DNA of 64,000 bases from Arsenicicoccus cauae (GCF_009707125.1 NZ_WLVL01000002.1:1-64000); one strand, 5' to 3'; shown: positions 14,962 through 24,514, counted from the stretch's first letter. Translations and numbers: made by a program. The notes: generated by a model from the sequence alone, not told the origin.

Positions 14962-16161
14962 ATGACCATCAAGCGCGTTGCCATGCTGACCGCCGGCGGC
15001 TACGCCCCCTGCCTGTCCGCCGCCGTCGGCGACCTGATCGAGCGCTACACCGAGGTCCTGCCGGACGTCGAGCTCATCGGCTACCGCCACGGCTACCACG
15101 GCGTGCTGACCGGCAGCTACACGGTCTTCGACGAGGAGACCCGCACGAACGCCGGGGTGCTGCGGGGCTTCGGCGGCAGCCCCATCGGCAACTCCCGCGT
15201 CAAGCTCACCAACGCCAAGAACCTCGTCGAGCGCGGTCTGGTCCAGGAGGGCGACAACCCCCTCGAGGTCGCGGCCAACCGCCTCAAGGAGGACGGCGTT
15301 GACGTGCTGCACACCATTGGCGGCGACGACACCAACACCACGGCGGCGGACCTCGCGGCCTACCTGCACGAGCAGGGCTACGAGCTGACCGTGGTGGGCC
15401 TGCCCAAGACGATCGACAACGACATCGTCCCCATCCGTCAGTCGCTGGGTGCGCAGACGGCGGCCGAGCAGGCCTCGATCTTCGCGCGCAACATCATCGC
15501 CGAGCACGGCTCCAACCCGCGCATGCTGATCGTGCACGAGGTCATGGGCCGCAACTGCGGCTGGCTGACGGCGGCGGCGGCGCGCGACTACATGACCTGG
15601 CACGGGCAGCAGACCTGGCTGCCGCAGGCCGGCCTCACGCCCGAGCGCTGGGCGATCCACGGCATCTACGTCCCCGAGGTGCACATCGACCTCGACGCGG
15701 AGGCGGCCCGCCTCAAGCAGGTGATGGACGAGATCGGCTGCGTCAACATCTTCCTGTCCGAGGGCGCCGGCGTCGACGACATCGTCCAGCAGCTCGAGGC
15801 GTCCGGCCAGGAGGTCGCCCGCGACCCCTTCGGCCACGTCAAGCTCGACACGATCAACCCGGGCAGCTACTTCGCCAAGGAGTTCGGCGCCAAGATCGAG
15901 GCCGAGAAGACCATGGTCCAGAAGTCCGGCTACTTCTCCCGCTCCGCCGCCGCCAACGACACCGACCTCGCGCTGATCAAGCAGATGTGCGACGTGGCGG
16001 TCGACGCGGCCCGGGCCGGCACGCCCGGCGTCGTGGGGCACGACGAGGAGCGCGGCGACGAGCTGCGGGTCATCGAGTTCCCGCGCATCGCGGGGCACAA
16101 GGCCTTCGACGCCTCGCAGGACTGGTTCCAGGACCTGCTGCGTCAGGTCGGCCAGGCCTGA
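14962..16161 (+). CDS. pfp: PPi-type 6-phosphofructokinase
   Basis: Phosphorylates fructose 6-phosphate in glycolysis. The 399 residues include TAGGYAPCLSAAV at the start, HTIGGDDTNTTAADLA near residue 115-130, PKTIDNDIVPIRQSLG near 150 and EVMGRNCGWLTAAAARDY near 195. The second Asp in GGDD and the Lys in PKTIDND are the residues linked to pyrophosphate use; ATP enzymes have GGDG and PGTIDND. So a reversible PPi-dependent enzyme (EC 2.7.1.90) is predicted, as in several actinobacteria. ATG 14962 follows CAGGAGGA. The gene stands alone with its own promoter and a strong terminator. Confidence 0.9.
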   Translation: MTIKRVAMLTAGGYAPCLSAAVGDLIERYTEVLPDVELIGYRHGYHGVLTGSYTVFDEETRTNAGVLRGFGGSPIGNSRVKLTNAKNLVERGLVQEGDNPLEVAANRLKEDGVDVLHTIGGDDTNTTAADLAAYLHEQGYELTVVGLPKTIDNDIVPIRQSLGAQTAAEQASIFARNIIAEHGSNPRMLIVHEVMGRNCGWLTAAAARDYMTWHGQQTWLPQAGLTPERWAIHGIYVPEVHIDLDAEAARLKQVMDEIGCVNIFLSEGAGVDDIVQQLEASGQEVARDPFGHVKLDTINPGSYFAKEFGAKIEAEKTMVQKSGYFSRSAAANDTDLALIKQMCDVAVDAARAGTPGVVGHDEERGDELRVIEFPRIAGHKAFDASQDWFQDLLRQVGQA

Positions 16162-16214
16162 CCTCGGCCGTATGCCGGCGGTTGCCGCCGCGACACCCGG
16201 CGCCTCGCCACGCT

Positions 16215-16248
16215 GACGCCCTCTCGCGGGATATCGCGAGAGGGCGTC
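16215..16248 (+). terminator. Terminator after phosphofructokinase
   Basis: A perfect 14-bp stem (GACGCCCTCTCGCG and its complement) with loop GGATAT, 54 bases after the stop. No T-run follows. Confidence 0.75.
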
Positions 16249-16400
16249 GGCATGCGTGCGTCCGACTCTCGCGAGCTGCGAGCTCACGTCATGTCGCCCG
16301 GGGGCCCCGGCAACCGTGGCCGAGCCAGTGGCTCCGAGGACTCCTCACCCTGACCACCGGCTGACGTCTGGCCGGCCCGCCATACGGCAGACTGGCTGCC

Positions 16401-18128
16401 ATGCCTGACCAGGACTTCCGCCGCCCCGTCATCCTGACCGTCTGCGGCGAGCACGCCGAGGACATCGAGCGCGAGATGGCGGCGCGCTACGGGACCGACT
16501 ACGACCTCGTCGTCACGAGCGGGCTGGACGAGGCGCTCGACGTGGCGCAGGGATTCGTGGCCCGGCAGCGGCCGGTGGCCCTCGTCGCCGCGGAGGTGGA
16601 GCTGCCGGACAGCACCGCGCTGCTGGCACTGCGCGTGCTGCACCAGGCGCTCCCCACCGCCAAGCGTCTCGTCCTGCTCGTCGGGCAGGAGGCCACCCAG
16701 CACTTCCCGTCGCTGCGGGAGGCCCAGCAGCGGGGGAGCATCGACACCTACCTCATGCTGCCTCGCGGCCCCCGCGACGAGGAGTTCCACGCCGCCGTCA
16801 TCGACCTGCTGTCGGACTGGGGTGCGACGGTTGCGACGCCCGAGGTGGCGATGCTCACGATCGTGTGCGAGTCCAACTGCCCTCGCGCGGCAGGGATCCG
16901 GGACTTCCTCGACCGGATGGGCATGCCGTGCCGCTCCGTCGTCGACACCTCCGAGGAGGGGCGGGCGATCCTCGACGGCCTCGTCCGCGAGGGCCACCAG
17001 GATCCTGTCCTCCCGGTCATCGTCGGCGACGGCCGCGACACCATCGTCGACGCCACCATCGCGGACGTGGGGCGGGCCCTCTACGGCGGGTTCGACTCGC
17101 TGGGTGAGGGATTCGTGGCGGACTTGGCCGTGATCGGTGCGGGGCCCGCGGGCCTGGCGGCGGCCGTGTACGGCGCCAGCGAGGGCCTCACGACCGTGGT
17201 CGTGGAGGCGGACGCCATCGGCGGGCAGGCGGGCAGCAGCTCGATGATCCGCAACTACCTCGGCTTCCCGCGAGGGATCTCGGGGATGCGTCTGACGCAG
17301 CGGGCACGCATGCAGGCCAGCAGGTTCGGGGCACGGTTCTTCGCGGGCGCGCAGGTGGTCGGCCTCGAGCCGGGACGCGTCCACGGCGTCGTGCTTCGCC
17401 CCGGCGGGCTGCACCGCATCATGGTGGCCGACGGCGCGGTCCTCGAGGCCCGCGCCGTGGTGATCGCGACGGGGGTCACCTACCGCCGGCTCGGCGTCGA
17501 GCCGCTGGAAAGGTTGGTCGGTCGCGGCGTGCACTACGGCGCGGCCGCGTCCTCGGCCCGCGACGTCGCCGGCCAGGACGTCTACGTCGTCGGAGGCGGC
17601 AACTCCGCCGGGCAGGCCGCCGTGCACCTGAGCCGGTTCGCGCGCTCGGTGACCATCGTCATCCGGCGCGACGACCTGCGAACCACCATGAGCGACTACC
17701 TGATCCGTGAGCTAGCCGGCAACCGGAGGATCACCGTGCTGCCGCGCACCGAGGTCGTCGACGGTGGCGGGGACCCTCGCCTGTCCTGGCTGGCGCTGCG
17801 CGACCGGGCCACGGGGGAGGAGCGGCGGGTCGTCGCCGCCGGGCTCTACCTGCTGCTCGGCGCGCAGCCGCACTGCGCATGGCTCCCCTCCAAGATCTCT
17901 CTCGACGAGCGCGGCTTCGTGCTCACCGGGGCGGACACGGAGGAGGCCTGCTGGTCCGCCGGTCGCCCCCCGGCGTCCCTGGCCACCAACATCCCCGGGG
18001 TGTTCGCGGTGGGAGACGTGCGCTCCGGATCCATGAAGCGGGTGGCCTCGGCGTCCGGCGAGGGGGCTGCGGTCGTGGAGCTCGTCCACGCCTACCTCGA
18101 CGAGCGCGCCCACCGCGCCCAGCCGTAG
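16401..18128 (+). CDS. Three-domain thioredoxin-reductase-like flavoprotein lacking redox cysteines
   Basis: The 575-residue protein has three parts. Residues about 10-135 resemble a response-regulator receiver but show [11 protein letters not shown] where the phospho-Asp should be, so it is a pseudo-receiver. Residues about 145-235 look thioredoxin/glutaredoxin-like ([25 protein letters not shown]) without a CxxC. From about 238 comes a TrxB-like core: FAD site [34 protein letters not shown], and NADPH site [20 protein letters not shown]. Where TrxB has the CATC redox pair near residue 377, the sequence is [12 protein letters not shown]. It should bind FAD and NAD(P)H but cannot do dithiol chemistry at that site. 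CAGACT lies seven bases before ATG 16401. The electron acceptor is unknown. Confidence 0.85.
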   Translation: MPDQDFRRPVILTVCGEHAEDIEREMAARYGTDYDLVVTSGLDEALDVAQGFVARQRPVALVAAEVELPDSTALLALRVLHQALPTAKRLVLLVGQEATQHFPSLREAQQRGSIDTYLMLPRGPRDEEFHAAVIDLLSDWGATVATPEVAMLTIVCESNCPRAAGIRDFLDRMGMPCRSVVDTSEEGRAILDGLVREGHQDPVLPVIVGDGRDTIVDATIADVGRALYGGFDSLGEGFVADLAVIGAGPAGLAAAVYGASEGLTTVVVEADAIGGQAGSSSMIRNYLGFPRGISGMRLTQRARMQASRFGARFFAGAQVVGLEPGRVHGVVLRPGGLHRIMVADGAVLEARAVVIATGVTYRRLGVEPLERLVGRGVHYGAAASSARDVAGQDVYVVGGGNSAGQAAVHLSRFARSVTIVIRRDDLRTTMSDYLIRELAGNRRITVLPRTEVVDGGGDPRLSWLALRDRATGEERRVVAAGLYLLLGAQPHCAWLPSKISLDERGFVLTGADTEEACWSAGRPPASLATNIPGVFAVGDVRSGSMKRVASASGEGAAVVELVHAYLDERAHRAQP

Positions 18129-18158
18129 GCCGGGCGCGCTGCCACGGTCGCGTCGGCA

Positions 18159-18164
18159 TACGGT
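18159..18164 (+). promoter_or_regulatory. -10 element of leaderless aminotransferase gene
   Basis: TACGGT lies six bases before ATG 18171, without a Shine-Dalgarno. Confidence 0.45.
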
Positions 18165-18170
18165 GGGGTC

Positions 18171-19361
18171 ATGAGCAGGGTGTCGCACCGCGGGCAGGTC
18201 CCGCCGTTCCACGTCATGGAGGTCATGAAGGCCGCCGCCCGCCGCCAGGTCAGCCACGGTGACGTGATCGGCCTGCACGTGGGTCAGCCGAGCACGGGTG
18301 CGCCCCGGGCGGCGCGGGACGCCGCCGTCGCGGCGATCGGCAACCAGGTGCTCGGTTACACCGAGGCCGTGGGCGACCTCGCCCTGCGGGAGGCGATCTG
18401 CGAGCACTACGCGGCGGACGACGACCTCGACGTTCACCCGGGGCAGGTGGTCCTGACGACGGGCAGCAGCGGCGGCTTCACCGCGCTCTTCCTGGCCGCC
18501 TTCGAGGCCGGTGACGAGGTCGTCGTGACGCGCCCGGGCTACCCCGCCTACCGCAACACCCTGCAGGCCCTCGGCTGCCGCGTCGTGGACCTCGACTGCG
18601 GACCCGAGACCGCCTACCAGCCGACCGTGGCCATGCTCGACGCGCTGCCCACCCCGCCCGCCGGCCTGATCCTCGCGAGCCCCGCCAACCCCACCGGGAC
18701 GGTGGTCCCCGCCGACGAGCTCGCGGCGATCGCGCGCTGGTGCGAGGAGCACGACGTCCTGCTCGTGAGCGACGAGATCTACCACGGGATCTCGTATGCC
18801 GGCGCGCAGCCCACCACGGCGTGGAGCACCTCCCGCGCGGCCGCCGTCGTCGGCAGCTTCTCCAAGTACTTCTCCATGACCGGGTGGCGCCTCGGCTGGA
18901 TGCTTCTGCCGGACCACCTGCTGCGGCCGATCGAGCTGCTCCTCGGCAACCTCAACCTGTGCCCGCCCGCCGTCAGCCAGGCCGCTGCCCTCGGTGCCCT
19001 CACGGCGGAGGCGCAGGCCGAGCTGCGTTCGCACGTCGAGCGATACGCCCACAACCGGGACCTCGTGCTGCAGCGCCTGCCGGAGATCGGCGTGCACGAC
19101 CAGGTGCCGCCGTCGGGCGCGTTCTACGCGTGGTGCGAGATCGCGCACCTGACGCAGGACTCGGTGGCGTGGTGCACCCAGGTCATGGAGCACACGGGCG
19201 TGGCGCTCACGCCGGGCGTCGACTTCGCCCCGTCGCGCCCCGGCGGTGACCCGGCCCTGGACGGCAGCCACTTCGTGCGGATCTCTTACGCCGGCAGCGC
19301 TGCCGAGGTGACCGAGGGGCTCGACCGCCTCGCCGCCTACGTGGCCGGCGGGCGCTCGTAG
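18171..19361 (+). CDS. Class I/II PLP-dependent aminotransferase
   Basis: A 396-residue fold-type I aminotransferase. Features: GLHVGQPSTGAP near residue 33, LTTGSSGGFTALFLAAFEAGDEV with the cofactor loop, SPANPTGTVVP near 165 (Asn contacting PLP), VSDEIYHGISY (Asp/Tyr pair) and VGSFSKYFSMTGWRLGW, where the Lys forms the Schiff base. VRISYAGS near the C-terminus carries the Arg that binds the substrate carboxylate. Similar proteins act on aspartate, alanine or branched and aromatic amino acids; the exact donor cannot be assigned. Its last 25 bases overlap the 3' end of the convergent GH2 gene. Confidence 0.9.
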   Translation: MSRVSHRGQVPPFHVMEVMKAAARRQVSHGDVIGLHVGQPSTGAPRAARDAAVAAIGNQVLGYTEAVGDLALREAICEHYAADDDLDVHPGQVVLTTGSSGGFTALFLAAFEAGDEVVVTRPGYPAYRNTLQALGCRVVDLDCGPETAYQPTVAMLDALPTPPAGLILASPANPTGTVVPADELAAIARWCEEHDVLLVSDEIYHGISYAGAQPTTAWSTSRAAAVVGSFSKYFSMTGWRLGWMLLPDHLLRPIELLLGNLNLCPPAVSQAAALGALTAEAQAELRSHVERYAHNRDLVLQRLPEIGVHDQVPPSGAFYAWCEIAHLTQDSVAWCTQVMEHTGVALTPGVDFAPSRPGGDPALDGSHFVRISYAGSAAEVTEGLDRLAAYVAGGRS

Positions 19362-21253
19362 GCCGCGGGTCGCCGCTGCACCGCCCGGATCCGCGCGATG
19401 TCCACCTTGGGGGAGCGGTCGGCGGCATAGAGGCCGTTCTGCTCCTGGAAGGTGTCCGTCAGCTGGGTGTAGCAATATCCCGCGAGGTCAGGGGAGTCCA
19501 GCAGCACCCTGGTCAACCCCTCGTAGCGGGAGTAGAACTCGCGCAGGTCGCGCACCCGATGGCCGTAGCCCCAGGAACTGTCCTGGTCCGTCCCGTCGGC
19601 CTCGCGGGCGTCGGGCGACCCGTCCGATCCCGGCGCCGCCCACCAGATCCCGCCGTACTCCGACAGCAGGTAGGGCTGCCCGGCGTAGGGCACGGACCAG
19701 TCCTTGCCGGGCAGGTCCACGAGCGGATCGCCGGCCGCGAGGCCCTCCATCAGGATCCGGAAGCGCCACGGCCGCTGCTCGTAGCAGTGCGCGTCGTAGA
19801 CGTCCGTCTCGGGCACCCGGTGCGCCCAGCCAGAGGCGTCGATCACCGGCCGGGTCGGGTCGATCGCCTTGGTGGCGAGGAACATCGCCCGGGTGACGTC
19901 GTCGAGGACGGTGATGTCGTCGGCGAGGTCCTGCTCGGTCTCGTTGAGGGGGCACCACCCGATGATGGAGGGGTGGTTGACGTCGCGCTGCAGCACCTCG
20001 ACCCACTGGGTGACGAATGACGCCGTGGGGGACTGGATCTCGCCGTGGCCGTCGCGCACCTTGGCGCCCCAGTCGCCGAACTCGCCCCACACGAGGTAGC
20101 CGAGGCGGTCGGCGTGGTAGAGGTAGCGCTCCTCGACGACCTTCTGGTGGAGCCGGGCCCCGTCGAACCCCGCGGCCAGGCCCAGCCGGATGTCGAGCTC
20201 CAGCGCGGCGTCCGAGGGCGCCGTCATCAGCGTGTCGGGCCAGTAGCCCTGGTCCAGCACGAGCCGCTGGAAGAGGCGCTCGCCGTTGAGGCGGATCTCG
20301 TTGCCGTGCAACGAGATCGAGCGCAACCCGGCGTATGACGTGAGCTCGTCGACGGTCGCCCCGTCACGGTCGAGCAGCCGCACGACGAGGCCGTAGAGGT
20401 GTGGGTCGGCGGGTGACCAGGGACGGATCTCCTGCTCCGGCAACGAGATCCGCAGGCGCGGCGCGAGGTCCAGGTCGGACCGCGTTGCGGCCGAGGCGAT
20501 CACGGTGTCGTCGGCACCACCGGCCGATCCGACGCCGGCGTCGCCCAGCCCCGCGTCACGGGTGACCTCGACGACGACCTGACCGCCGGGCAGGTTGCCG
20601 CTCAACGGGATCGACAGGTCCAGCGCGGCACCGGCGAGGTCGGGCGAGACGTGCAGGCGACGCACGTGCACGGGCGGCACCGCCTCGAGCCAGACGGTCT
20701 GCCAGATGCCGGTGGTGCGGGTGTAGAAGCAGCCGGTCCGGGCGTAGCTGGTCGCCTGCTTGCCCCGCGCCTGGGGCCCGCGGCGCGGGTCGCGCGCCCG
20801 CACCACGATCTCCACGGTGTCGCCCGGCCCCACGCCCGCTCGCGACAGGGGCGCCCACACCGGCGTGAACCCCCCTCGGTGGCGGGTGATCTCGACACCG
20901 TTGGCCCACACCGTCGCGTCGTGGTCGACGGCGCCGAGGTGCAGCCACGCGTCCGCCCCCGCCCACGAGGAGGGCACGGCGACGGTCCGGCGATACCAGA
21001 CGGCCTCGTGGAAGTCCTCGTCCCCGATGCCGGACGCGGTCGCCTCGGGGCAGAACGGCACGAGGATGCGTCCCGTCAGCGGGCGGGACACCAGCCCCCG
21101 CTCGTAGCCGCTGTCCCCGCGGTCGGTCTCGAACTCCCACTCGCCGTTGAGGTTCAGCCAGCGGGACCGCACCAGCTGCGGGCGCGGGTGCTCGGGTCGT
21201 GGGATGCCCGACCCGAGCACCCCGACGGACAGGTCGGGCGCCACCCCCACCAT
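19337..21253 (-). CDS. Glycoside hydrolase family 2 protein
   Basis: The 638-residue protein has the GH2 layout: jelly-roll sugar-binding domain (LNGEWEFETDRGDSGYERG, VWYRRTVAVP), an immunoglobulin-like domain, and a TIM barrel starting near NEIRLNGERLFQR. The proton donor should be the Glu in IIGWCPLNETEQD and the nucleophile the Glu in YLLSEYGGIWWA. It has no signal peptide, so it acts in the cytoplasm on imported oligosaccharides, as a beta-galactosidase, glucuronidase or mannosidase. ATG 21253 is the first start giving a normal N-terminus, 90 bases after korB. It may be co-transcribed with korAB, though metabolism gives no obvious link. It overlaps the aminotransferase tail by 25 bases. 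Confidence 0.88.
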   Translation of the reverse strand: MVGVAPDLSVGVLGSGIPRPEHPRPQLVRSRWLNLNGEWEFETDRGDSGYERGLVSRPLTGRILVPFCPEATASGIGDEDFHEAVWYRRTVAVPSSWAGADAWLHLGAVDHDATVWANGVEITRHRGGFTPVWAPLSRAGVGPGDTVEIVVRARDPRRGPQARGKQATSYARTGCFYTRTTGIWQTVWLEAVPPVHVRRLHVSPDLAGAALDLSIPLSGNLPGGQVVVEVTRDAGLGDAGVGSAGGADDTVIASAATRSDLDLAPRLRISLPEQEIRPWSPADPHLYGLVVRLLDRDGATVDELTSYAGLRSISLHGNEIRLNGERLFQRLVLDQGYWPDTLMTAPSDAALELDIRLGLAAGFDGARLHQKVVEERYLYHADRLGYLVWGEFGDWGAKVRDGHGEIQSPTASFVTQWVEVLQRDVNHPSIIGWCPLNETEQDLADDITVLDDVTRAMFLATKAIDPTRPVIDASGWAHRVPETDVYDAHCYEQRPWRFRILMEGLAAGDPLVDLPGKDWSVPYAGQPYLLSEYGGIWWAAPGSDGSPDAREADGTDQDSSWGYGHRVRDLREFYSRYEGLTRVLLDSPDLAGYCYTQLTDTFQEQNGLYAADRSPKVDIARIRAVQRRPAAYERPPAT

Positions 21254-21342
21254 CGGCCGCGGCGCCGAGCGCAGGGTGGGGCGGCGGCGCCATACGGCCT
21301 GCTGGGCTCGCCACGCGAGCCGCGCCGCCCGCCCGGCCAGCC

Positions 21343-22425
21343 TCAGCCGATGGTCCACGTGTCCTTGCCGCGCAGCAGGGCGTCCAGGTCGTCGTCGGAG
21401 GCGGGGCCGCCGGCCGACGTGACGGCGCCGGCGATCTGGCCTCGCACGAGGTCGTCGTAGGTCGGCCGCGAGACCGAGCGGAAGATCCCCATGGGCACGT
21501 GCAGGTGGTCGCCGGAGTCGAGCCGCGACAACGCGAAGGCCTGAGCCGGGTCGTCCGCCCCGGCGTCGTGCACGACGATCCGGGAGGGGTCGGTGACCGA
21601 GCCCTCGTGGACGACGTCGAGCGAGCCGGAGTCCGAGCGCACGACGACGTGGTCGGCGCTGGCACGGACCGGCTGCCCGTCCTCGAGGTGCACCAGTCGG
21701 GCCGCCGCCTCGCCGCGGTCCTTGAGCAGCTGGAAGGCGCCGTCGTTGAAGATCGGGCAGTTCTGGTAGATCTCGACGAACGACGTCCCGCGGTGCTCCG
21801 CCGCCGCCCGCAGCACCTCGAGCAGGTGCTTGCGGTTGGAGTCCATGGTGCGGGCGACGAAGGTCGCCTCGGCGCCGAGGGCCAGCGACAGCGGGTTGAA
21901 GGGGTGGTCCACCGAGCCGGCCGGGGTCGACTTGGTGACCTTGCCCACCTCGGAGGTGGGGGAGTACTGCCCCTTGGTCAGGCCGTAGATCTGGTTGTTG
22001 AACAGCAGGATCGTCATGTTGACGTTGCGGCGCATCGCGTGGATGAGGTGGTTGCCGCCGATCGACAGCGCGTCGCCGTCCCCGGTCACCACCCACACCG
22101 ACAGGTCCGGTCGGGCGGTGACCAGCCCGGTCGCGATGGCCGGCGCCCGCCCGTGGATCGAGTGCATCCCGTAGGTGTCGAGGTAGTACGGGAAGCGGCT
22201 CGAGCAGCCGATACCGGAGATGAACGAGATGTTCTCGCGGCGGAGCCCCAGCTCGGGGAGGAAGGACTGCACGGCGGCCAGCACGGCGTAGTCGCCGCAA
22301 CCGGGGCACCAGCGCACCTCCTGGTCGGAGGTGAAGTCCTTCTTGCTCTGCTGGGCGTCGCCCTCGCCGAGGCGGGGCACGCCGCTCAGGCCGTGGGTGG
22401 GCATGCCGAGGTCGATGGTGGTCAT
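21343..22425 (-). CDS. korB: 2-oxoacid:ferredoxin oxidoreductase beta subunit
   Basis: The TPP-binding subunit of a two-subunit 2-oxoglutarate:ferredoxin oxidoreductase, 360 residues. VRWCPGCGDYAVLAAVQ carries the CxxC of the iron-sulfur/TPP region, SGIGCSSRFPYYLDTYGMHSIHGRA is the hallmark of KorB-type subunits, and VVTGDGDALSIGGNHLIHAMRRNVNMTILLFNN is the GDG-NN thiamine diphosphate motif. It decarboxylates 2-oxoglutarate to succinyl-CoA with reduced ferredoxin as product. ATG 22425 overlaps the korA stop by four bases (ATGA) and follows AGGAGG. Confidence 0.95.
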   Translation of the reverse strand: MTTIDLGMPTHGLSGVPRLGEGDAQQSKKDFTSDQEVRWCPGCGDYAVLAAVQSFLPELGLRRENISFISGIGCSSRFPYYLDTYGMHSIHGRAPAIATGLVTARPDLSVWVVTGDGDALSIGGNHLIHAMRRNVNMTILLFNNQIYGLTKGQYSPTSEVGKVTKSTPAGSVDHPFNPLSLALGAEATFVARTMDSNRKHLLEVLRAAAEHRGTSFVEIYQNCPIFNDGAFQLLKDRGEAAARLVHLEDGQPVRASADHVVVRSDSGSLDVVHEGSVTDPSRIVVHDAGADDPAQAFALSRLDSGDHLHVPMGIFRSVSRPTYDDLVRGQIAGAVTSAGGPASDDDLDALLRGKDTWTIG

Positions 22426-24332
22426 GCGCGCTCCTCCTGGGGGGTCGCGGGAGCGGGGGTGTGCCGGGGGTCCAGCTCGTGCAGGGCCTCGTGGATGGCG
22501 TCGGACAGCGTGCTCGCCGTGAACGGCAGGCCCCGCACCTGGGTCAGCGCCCGCACGTCCACGAGGTATTCCGCGCGGAGCATCGTCGTCAGCTGGCCCA
22601 TGTTCATCTCCGGGACGATCACCCGGTCGTAGGCCCGCAGGACCTCGCCGAGGTTGGCGGGGAAGGGGTTGAGGTGCCGGATGTGGGCCTGGGCGACCTC
22701 GGCCCCCGTGGAGCGCGCGTAGCGCACCCCGGCGCTGATCGGGCCGAAGGTCGAGCCCCAGCCCAGCATCAGGACCTTGGCCTCGCCGGTCGGGTCGTCG
22801 ACCTCGACGTCCGGTATGCCGGCCACGCCCGCCACCTTGGCCGCCCTCAGCCGGGTCATCCGGTCGTGGTTGTCGGGGTCGTAAGAGATCTCGCCGGTGA
22901 CGTCCTTCTTCTCGATGCCGCCGACGCGGTGCTCGAGGCCGGGCGTGCCGGGGATCGCCCAGGGGCGGGCGAGGGTGTCGGGGTCGCGCAGGTAGGGGTG
23001 GAAGACGGGGGTGCCGTCGGCGGCGGTCGCGTTGGGCTCGGTGGCGATGTCCGGGTCGATCGCGGGCAGCTCCGACACGGAGGGGACCTGCCACGGCTCG
23101 GACCCGTTGGCGAGGTAGCCGTCCGAGAGCAGGAAGACCGGCGTGCGGTAGGTCACCGCGATGCGCACCGCCTCCAGCGCCGCGTCGAAGCAGTCGCTGG
23201 GCGACTGGGCGGCGACGATGGGCACGGGTGCCTCGCCGTTGCGGCCGTACATCGCCTGCAGCAGGTCGGCCTGCTCGGTCTTGGTGGGCAGGCCGGTCGA
23301 GGGGCCGCCGCGCTGGACGTCGACGATCACGAGGGGCAGCTCGAGCGAGACCGCGAGGCCGATGGTCTCGGTCTTGAGCGCGATGCCGGGGCCCGAGGTG
23401 GTGGTCACGCCGAGGGCGCCGCCGAAGGATGCGCCGAGCGCCGCACCGATCCCCGCGATCTCGTCCTCCGCCTGGATGGTCGTCACGCCATATCTCTTGA
23501 AGCCGGACAGGGCGTGCAGGATGTCGCTGGCCGGGGTGATCGGGTAGGCGCCGAGCACGAGCGGCAGGTCGGCCTTGTGGGCGGCGGTCGCGAGGCCGTA
23601 GGCGAGGGCGGTGTTGCCGGTGATGTTGCGGTAGAGGCCGGGTCGCATCGGCGCGGGGCCGATCTCGTAGGCGACGGCGAAGTCCTCGGTGGTCTCGCCG
23701 TAGGCGTGGCCGGCGTGCAGGGCGGCGACGTTCGCCGCGAGGATGTCGGGCTTGCTGCCGAACTTGGCGGCGAGGAAGCTCTCGGTCGACTCCAGCGGTC
23801 GGGTGTAGAGCCAGGACAGCAGCCCGAGGGCGAACATGTTCTTGGCCCGCTCCTTGTCCTTGCGGGACAGCGGGAAGTCGGCCAGGGCGTCGACCGTGAT
23901 GGAGGTCAGCGGCAGGGCGTGCAGGTGATAGCTGTCGAGGGAGCCGTCCTCGAGCGGGTTGCTGTCGTAGCCGACCTTGCCGAGGTTGCGCTTGGTGAAC
24001 TCGTCCTGGTCCGCGATGACGGTGGCGCCGCGCGGCACGTCGGGCAGGTTCGCCTTGAGCGCCGCGGGGTTCATCGCCACGAGGACGTCGGGGTTGTCGC
24101 CCGGCGTGAGCACGTCGTGGTCGGCGAAGTGCAGCTGGAAGCTCGACACGCCCGGCAGCGTGCCCTGGGGCGCGCGGATCTCCGCCGGGAAGTTCGGCAG
24201 GGTGGACAGGTCGTTGCCGAGGACGGCGGTCTGCGACGTGAACCGGTCGCCGGTCAGCTGCATGCCGTCACCGGAGTCTCCTGCGAACCGGATGACGACA
24301 CGCTCGAGCCGGTGGACTGCCTTGGTGGCCAT
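22422..24332 (-). CDS. korA: 2-oxoacid:ferredoxin oxidoreductase alpha subunit (gamma-alpha fusion)
   Basis: A 636-residue KorA with the gamma domain at the N-terminus (VIRFAGDSGDGMQLTGDRF, residues 13-31) fused to the pyrimidine-binding alpha domains. GAYPITPASDILHALSGF near residue 258 and QAEDEIAGIGAALGASFGGALGVTTTSGPG near 285 are typical; ENMNMGQL-like EMNMGQLTTMLR lies near the end. With korB it forms the oxygen-tolerant KOR used in the TCA cycle of many actinobacteria, for instance mycobacteria. It is transcribed leftward with korB and probably the GH2 gene. Its start has no strong Shine-Dalgarno. Confidence 0.95.
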   Translation of the reverse strand: MATKAVHRLERVVIRFAGDSGDGMQLTGDRFTSQTAVLGNDLSTLPNFPAEIRAPQGTLPGVSSFQLHFADHDVLTPGDNPDVLVAMNPAALKANLPDVPRGATVIADQDEFTKRNLGKVGYDSNPLEDGSLDSYHLHALPLTSITVDALADFPLSRKDKERAKNMFALGLLSWLYTRPLESTESFLAAKFGSKPDILAANVAALHAGHAYGETTEDFAVAYEIGPAPMRPGLYRNITGNTALAYGLATAAHKADLPLVLGAYPITPASDILHALSGFKRYGVTTIQAEDEIAGIGAALGASFGGALGVTTTSGPGIALKTETIGLAVSLELPLVIVDVQRGGPSTGLPTKTEQADLLQAMYGRNGEAPVPIVAAQSPSDCFDAALEAVRIAVTYRTPVFLLSDGYLANGSEPWQVPSVSELPAIDPDIATEPNATAADGTPVFHPYLRDPDTLARPWAIPGTPGLEHRVGGIEKKDVTGEISYDPDNHDRMTRLRAAKVAGVAGIPDVEVDDPTGEAKVLMLGWGSTFGPISAGVRYARSTGAEVAQAHIRHLNPFPANLGEVLRAYDRVIVPEMNMGQLTTMLRAEYLVDVRALTQVRGLPFTASTLSDAIHEALHELDPRHTPAPATPQEERA

Positions 24333-24369
24333 AGGGGCGAACTCACTTCGCTTTCATCGACACGACATC

Positions 24370-24384
24370 TTTGGATCAACCAAA
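24370..24384. promoter_or_regulatory. Palindrome upstream of korAB, candidate operator
   Basis: TTTGG-ATCAA-CCAAA is a perfect 5-5-5 inverted repeat 38 bases upstream of the korA start, in an unusually A/T-rich patch. TAACAT (minus strand, 24389-24394) just beyond could be the korA -10. A repressor or activator site is plausible; no regulator can be named. Confidence 0.4.
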
Positions 24385-24514
24385 CGCCATGTTATGCACG
24401 GCTGGTGCCGACATGGCACTTCCGTCCATGGTAGGGCTCACATGCTGGGCGCCGTCGTGCTGCGGACGCACGGGCGGGGCCTCCCCTCGATTTCATCTCA
24501 CGGCCCGATCCGTG

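Noticed and set aside
19337..22309. A 990-codon frame joining the GH2 protein to an N-terminal extension over korB
   Set aside because: The upstream part is low-complexity Arg/Pro text antisense in frame to korB; the GH2 domain starts cleanly at 21253.
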